Shown piece after piece: positions 61,380-64,000 of a stretch of DNA of 64,000 bases (positions within the stretch are counted from its first letter, which is position 1; every line of letters starts with the position of its first letter). This DNA comes from Gonatopus flavifemur (taxonomy: Eukaryota > Arthropoda > Insecta > Hymenoptera > Dryinidae), in assembly GCA_018340375.1 (NCBI GenBank), contig JAFFJZ010000002.1, forward strand, positions 16,882,001-16,946,000, written 5' to 3'. Under the pieces are notes generated by a model. It was not told where the DNA came from. It searched no databases and saw only the letters and a program-made list of their open reading frames with translations. A program made the position numbers and the translations under genes.

Positions 61380-61745
61380 ATCTTATAACACCGAGACGGT
61401 GCTGCCCCTGGCTAGGAAGCGGGAGATTCCCTCTCTAGAAGAAACTCGGAGGAAAGAGGAAGGGGAAGCTGGCTTATAGTCAGTTAAAGCAGAGTGCTGG
61501 GAATATAACGAGCAAGCAAGTGACTCACCCACCACGCACGGTTCGTTCTTCGTCGACTCATGCGTCTGACGAGGCACTGTTTTTCTCCCCTCCCTGAAAT
61601 TCCCCTACTTGAACCCCACTTTCCTGCAACTAGTAAATACACGTGTGCACCAACACATTCTTCTCGTGTACGTTCCAGGAACGGCTACCCAAAACGTTAT
61701 CCCCCTATTTTCTTGTACATCCTTTTCTCTGTGACTAGTAAACAT
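61380..61745. promoter_or_regulatory. GC-richer island upstream of shn
   Basis: A stretch clearly less AT-rich than its surroundings, with GA-rich then CT-rich halves. Open frames on both strands look like a side-effect of composition. It could be an enhancer or an untranslated first exon of shn, but neither is shown by the sequence. Confidence 0.25.
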
Positions 61746-63560
61746 TGAATCTATCATACCAAGCTGTCTAGCGGTTGAAAATTCATCCGCATCAGGACAT
61801 GTGTAGTTATCGAATATTGCTTCCTCTTGTTCGAAATTCCAAAGAAAGAAACATGTTTCTACGTTGCGGATAATCCTGTGCATTGAAACAGAACTTTTTT
61901 GAAATTATATATAATTTATATACAAATTGTATATAAAATCACATTTTTACATAGCTCCAGCCTCAGTACAAATTTTCTAAATTGTATATAGCTTATATAT
62001 AGATTGTATAGAATTATCCAATCTGTCAGAACTTTGGAATTATTAGAAAAAATCGTTTCATTTTCATCGAAACACACTGTCTACAATCATGTTCACAACG
62101 TTTGCATGAAAACGCAAGAAAATGTAGTCTAATAGTAAAGTGATTGACTAGTAAAACTTGTTTAATGTGGTATCAAAATGAATAAAGATCTCAATAGTTC
62201 AGTAAAGTGTGCTGTCCCTTCCGAAAGCTTTTGATAGCGAACACTTTGGTAACTCGTAAACTTCAGGCATTCGATCCGCGATTCTGTTAAGAGGACTCAA
62301 TAAAATTGGGTATTCGTTGAACCCTGACCAGAATTCCTAGACAGATGGAATACCCTCAGTTAACACTTGTGTTTAATTGCTTTCCTTGCGATTTACTCCA
62401 AAAGAATGAAGGGAATTCATGTGAAGAACACAGTGTTTTTTCAAATTGAATCATCGACACACACGAGTTACCGTTAGAAACGTTTTCTTGGCTCAATCTA
62501 GGATCCATTTAGGAATTCTCTAAAAGAAGACTTTCGTAGAGTAAATTAAAAATCTTGTGGAAGTTTTCGTATAAATTATATACAGTTTGTACACGAAAAA
62601 ACTAAATGGGCCAACGTTTGGCAAGTTGAATGTAAATTTGGGGAAAAAGAGTGAATATTACGAAGGTGAATGCTTGAAATGAGTGGCTTTTTTCATCACT
62701 CTTCATAGCGAGATTAACTTTCAGTATAATACAATTAATTTTCATCATACAATTACCGAGCTGAGACTTTCACGTTCTTAATATTCATCGATAGAACTGT
62801 TTTCTCCTTAAATTGACAATCATATACGTTTCATATGAAATCATGTACGACGAATTGTATAAACAATTTCATACCTATTACACTTTTATTGGATTAGAAT
62901 CATAATTACTCGAATTCTTGATGATTGAATTGAACTCTCGTTTCATGTCCGTGAACTCAAATTTTCATTCATTCGGAATGATTATTCCCATTCGAGTACA
63001 CGCTCTTATTCCCTCGAGTGCGAAAAATATGAATTCAAAGACAATAATAAGAATATTTTTCAGCACATTCGTGTGAAGTTACCGTAGTAAGCGTTGGAAA
63101 CTCGCATATAGATAATAGTTACGACGTTGATTCGAACTTGCAGGTATTAGTCATAGGAATTCAACCGCGATGTTGCGAAAATAGCTTCCTGACATATCAA
63201 TCTATATTACGTTATCATCATTTGATTGACCAAGGACACGATTACGATGAATTGAATCATCGATAAAGTAATTTTCATTTTAAAGACGATTGAGTCAAAT
63301 TTCTTACTGGGTCATGAGGAGCACTCACGATGCAACGCGTTTTAGGAAGTAATTGAGCAATTTTGAAGAAAAGCATAACAAGAACAGACTGTATAATATT
63401 ATCTGTGTTATTATTCTTGGAACTGAAACAAATGGCTAAATAAGATTATAAGATTTGTCTAACGCGTACAGATGAAATGAGATACACAAGCTAGACTGTA
63501 ATATAATTATAGTCTTCTGATTCTATATGAATAGGCAAACAAAGCGGAAATTGAGTTCTT
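61746..63560. other. AT-rich DNA, no gene seen
   Basis: It contains repeated TATATA-AATT strings around 61905-61945, 61980-62015 and 62570-62600, and nothing coding. Confidence 0.4.
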
Positions 63561-63960
63561 TATGTGTGGAGAAGAGAGAAAGACCAAGTACATGTGCGTC
63601 TCCCCCCTACAAGCATTGGATTCTCAACACATTGAGCTCTTCCTCGCATGAGGGAACCCTGGACATATTTTCCCCACCAACGGAGCTCGATACTCCCCTC
63701 TTGGCACTCCCCACTACGTCATCATACTCGACACAAATCCCCTACCACACGGAAAAGAACGTTGCTGGTGAACGGGTGATTGGGTCACGCACCCCGTGCC
63801 GTGAACCGTCTCTACGTGCCCTAGGACGTTCATGGCCGTGTATATACACGGAATCCCCCATTGTTTCCCGTTCAGCCAAATCCATTGTCGATCGTAACGC
63901 TGATGTTATTCTTATTTTAGTCATGTTGAAGTCAGACTTTCTTTCGCATGCCTGTCGCAG
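63561..63960. promoter_or_regulatory. GC-rich island at window end
   Basis: A GC-richer block with CCCC-rich strings, an inverted pair ACGTTCATGGCCGTGTATAT/ATACACGG around 63825-63850 and an ACACGGAAAAG string. It may be a promoter region of shn or of a gene beyond the window. Confidence 0.25.
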
Positions 63961-64000
63961 GCTCTGCGTTTATGCGTACACATATTTCAGATTTATCTCA

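Noticed and set aside
61383..61883. Minus-strand frames of 64 and 92 codons
   Set aside because: No domain, no splice partners in phase with shn exon a, and composition-driven.
1..64000. CRISPR arrays, operons, rRNA genes, prophage or integrated virus
   Set aside because: No regularly spaced repeats, no bacterial gene layout, no rRNA sequence and no viral gene was recognised. The window is ordinary eukaryotic nuclear DNA.

Overview
The window is AT-rich animal DNA with spliced genes (GT-AG introns), long introns and intergenic gaps, a mariner transposon and many short inverted-repeat elements. A Schnurri-type zinc-finger protein and a DNA-transposon-rich background point to an insect. I lean towards Hymenoptera, but that is inference, not a match I could run.

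Only three host genes can be supported. (1) An Emi1/Rca1-like F-box gene on the minus strand (30462 down to 28906, 3' end not found). Its N-terminal half carries a DSGxxT degron-like motif and a cyclin-docking-like KRLDF, and an E2F-type site lies about 140 bp upstream of the start codon. (2) A complete three-exon gene for RPB12/RPABC4 (POLR2K), the smallest zinc-binding subunit shared by RNA polymerases I, II and III, on the plus strand (31659-33897). It is divergent to the F-box gene, with a CTCF-like motif between the two. (3) A Schnurri/HIVEP-type zinc-finger gene on the minus strand (48252 down to 38752). Seven exons join in frame to about 2,140 residues, with the N-terminal and C-terminal ZAS finger pairs, a central CCHC finger, a C-terminal finger triplet and a last single C2H2 finger. 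Upstream exons, if any, were not recognised.

Layout: 1-28 kb is a gene-poor region with GC-richer islands (about 7.6-9.1, 15.8-16.0, 18.6-19.1 kb) and many miniature transposons. 28.9-34 kb holds the F-box/RPB12 pair. 34-38.7 kb is the gap between the convergent RPB12 and shn genes. 38.7-48.3 kb is shn. 48.3-64 kb is non-coding DNA upstream of, or within, the shn 5' region. It contains one full-length but doubly broken mariner (56675-57984) and GC-richer islands near 61.4-61.7 and 63.6-63.95 kb.

The most distinctive non-gene signal is a family of 139-172 bp miniature elements ending in ATGAAGCTGAAAC. Three copies are flanked by perfect 9-bp target duplications and two by imperfect ones, which suggests a Mutator-like or other 9-bp-TSD transposase source. 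Two places (4371-5193 and 25610-26290) show elements nested inside elements, so the order of insertion can be read directly.
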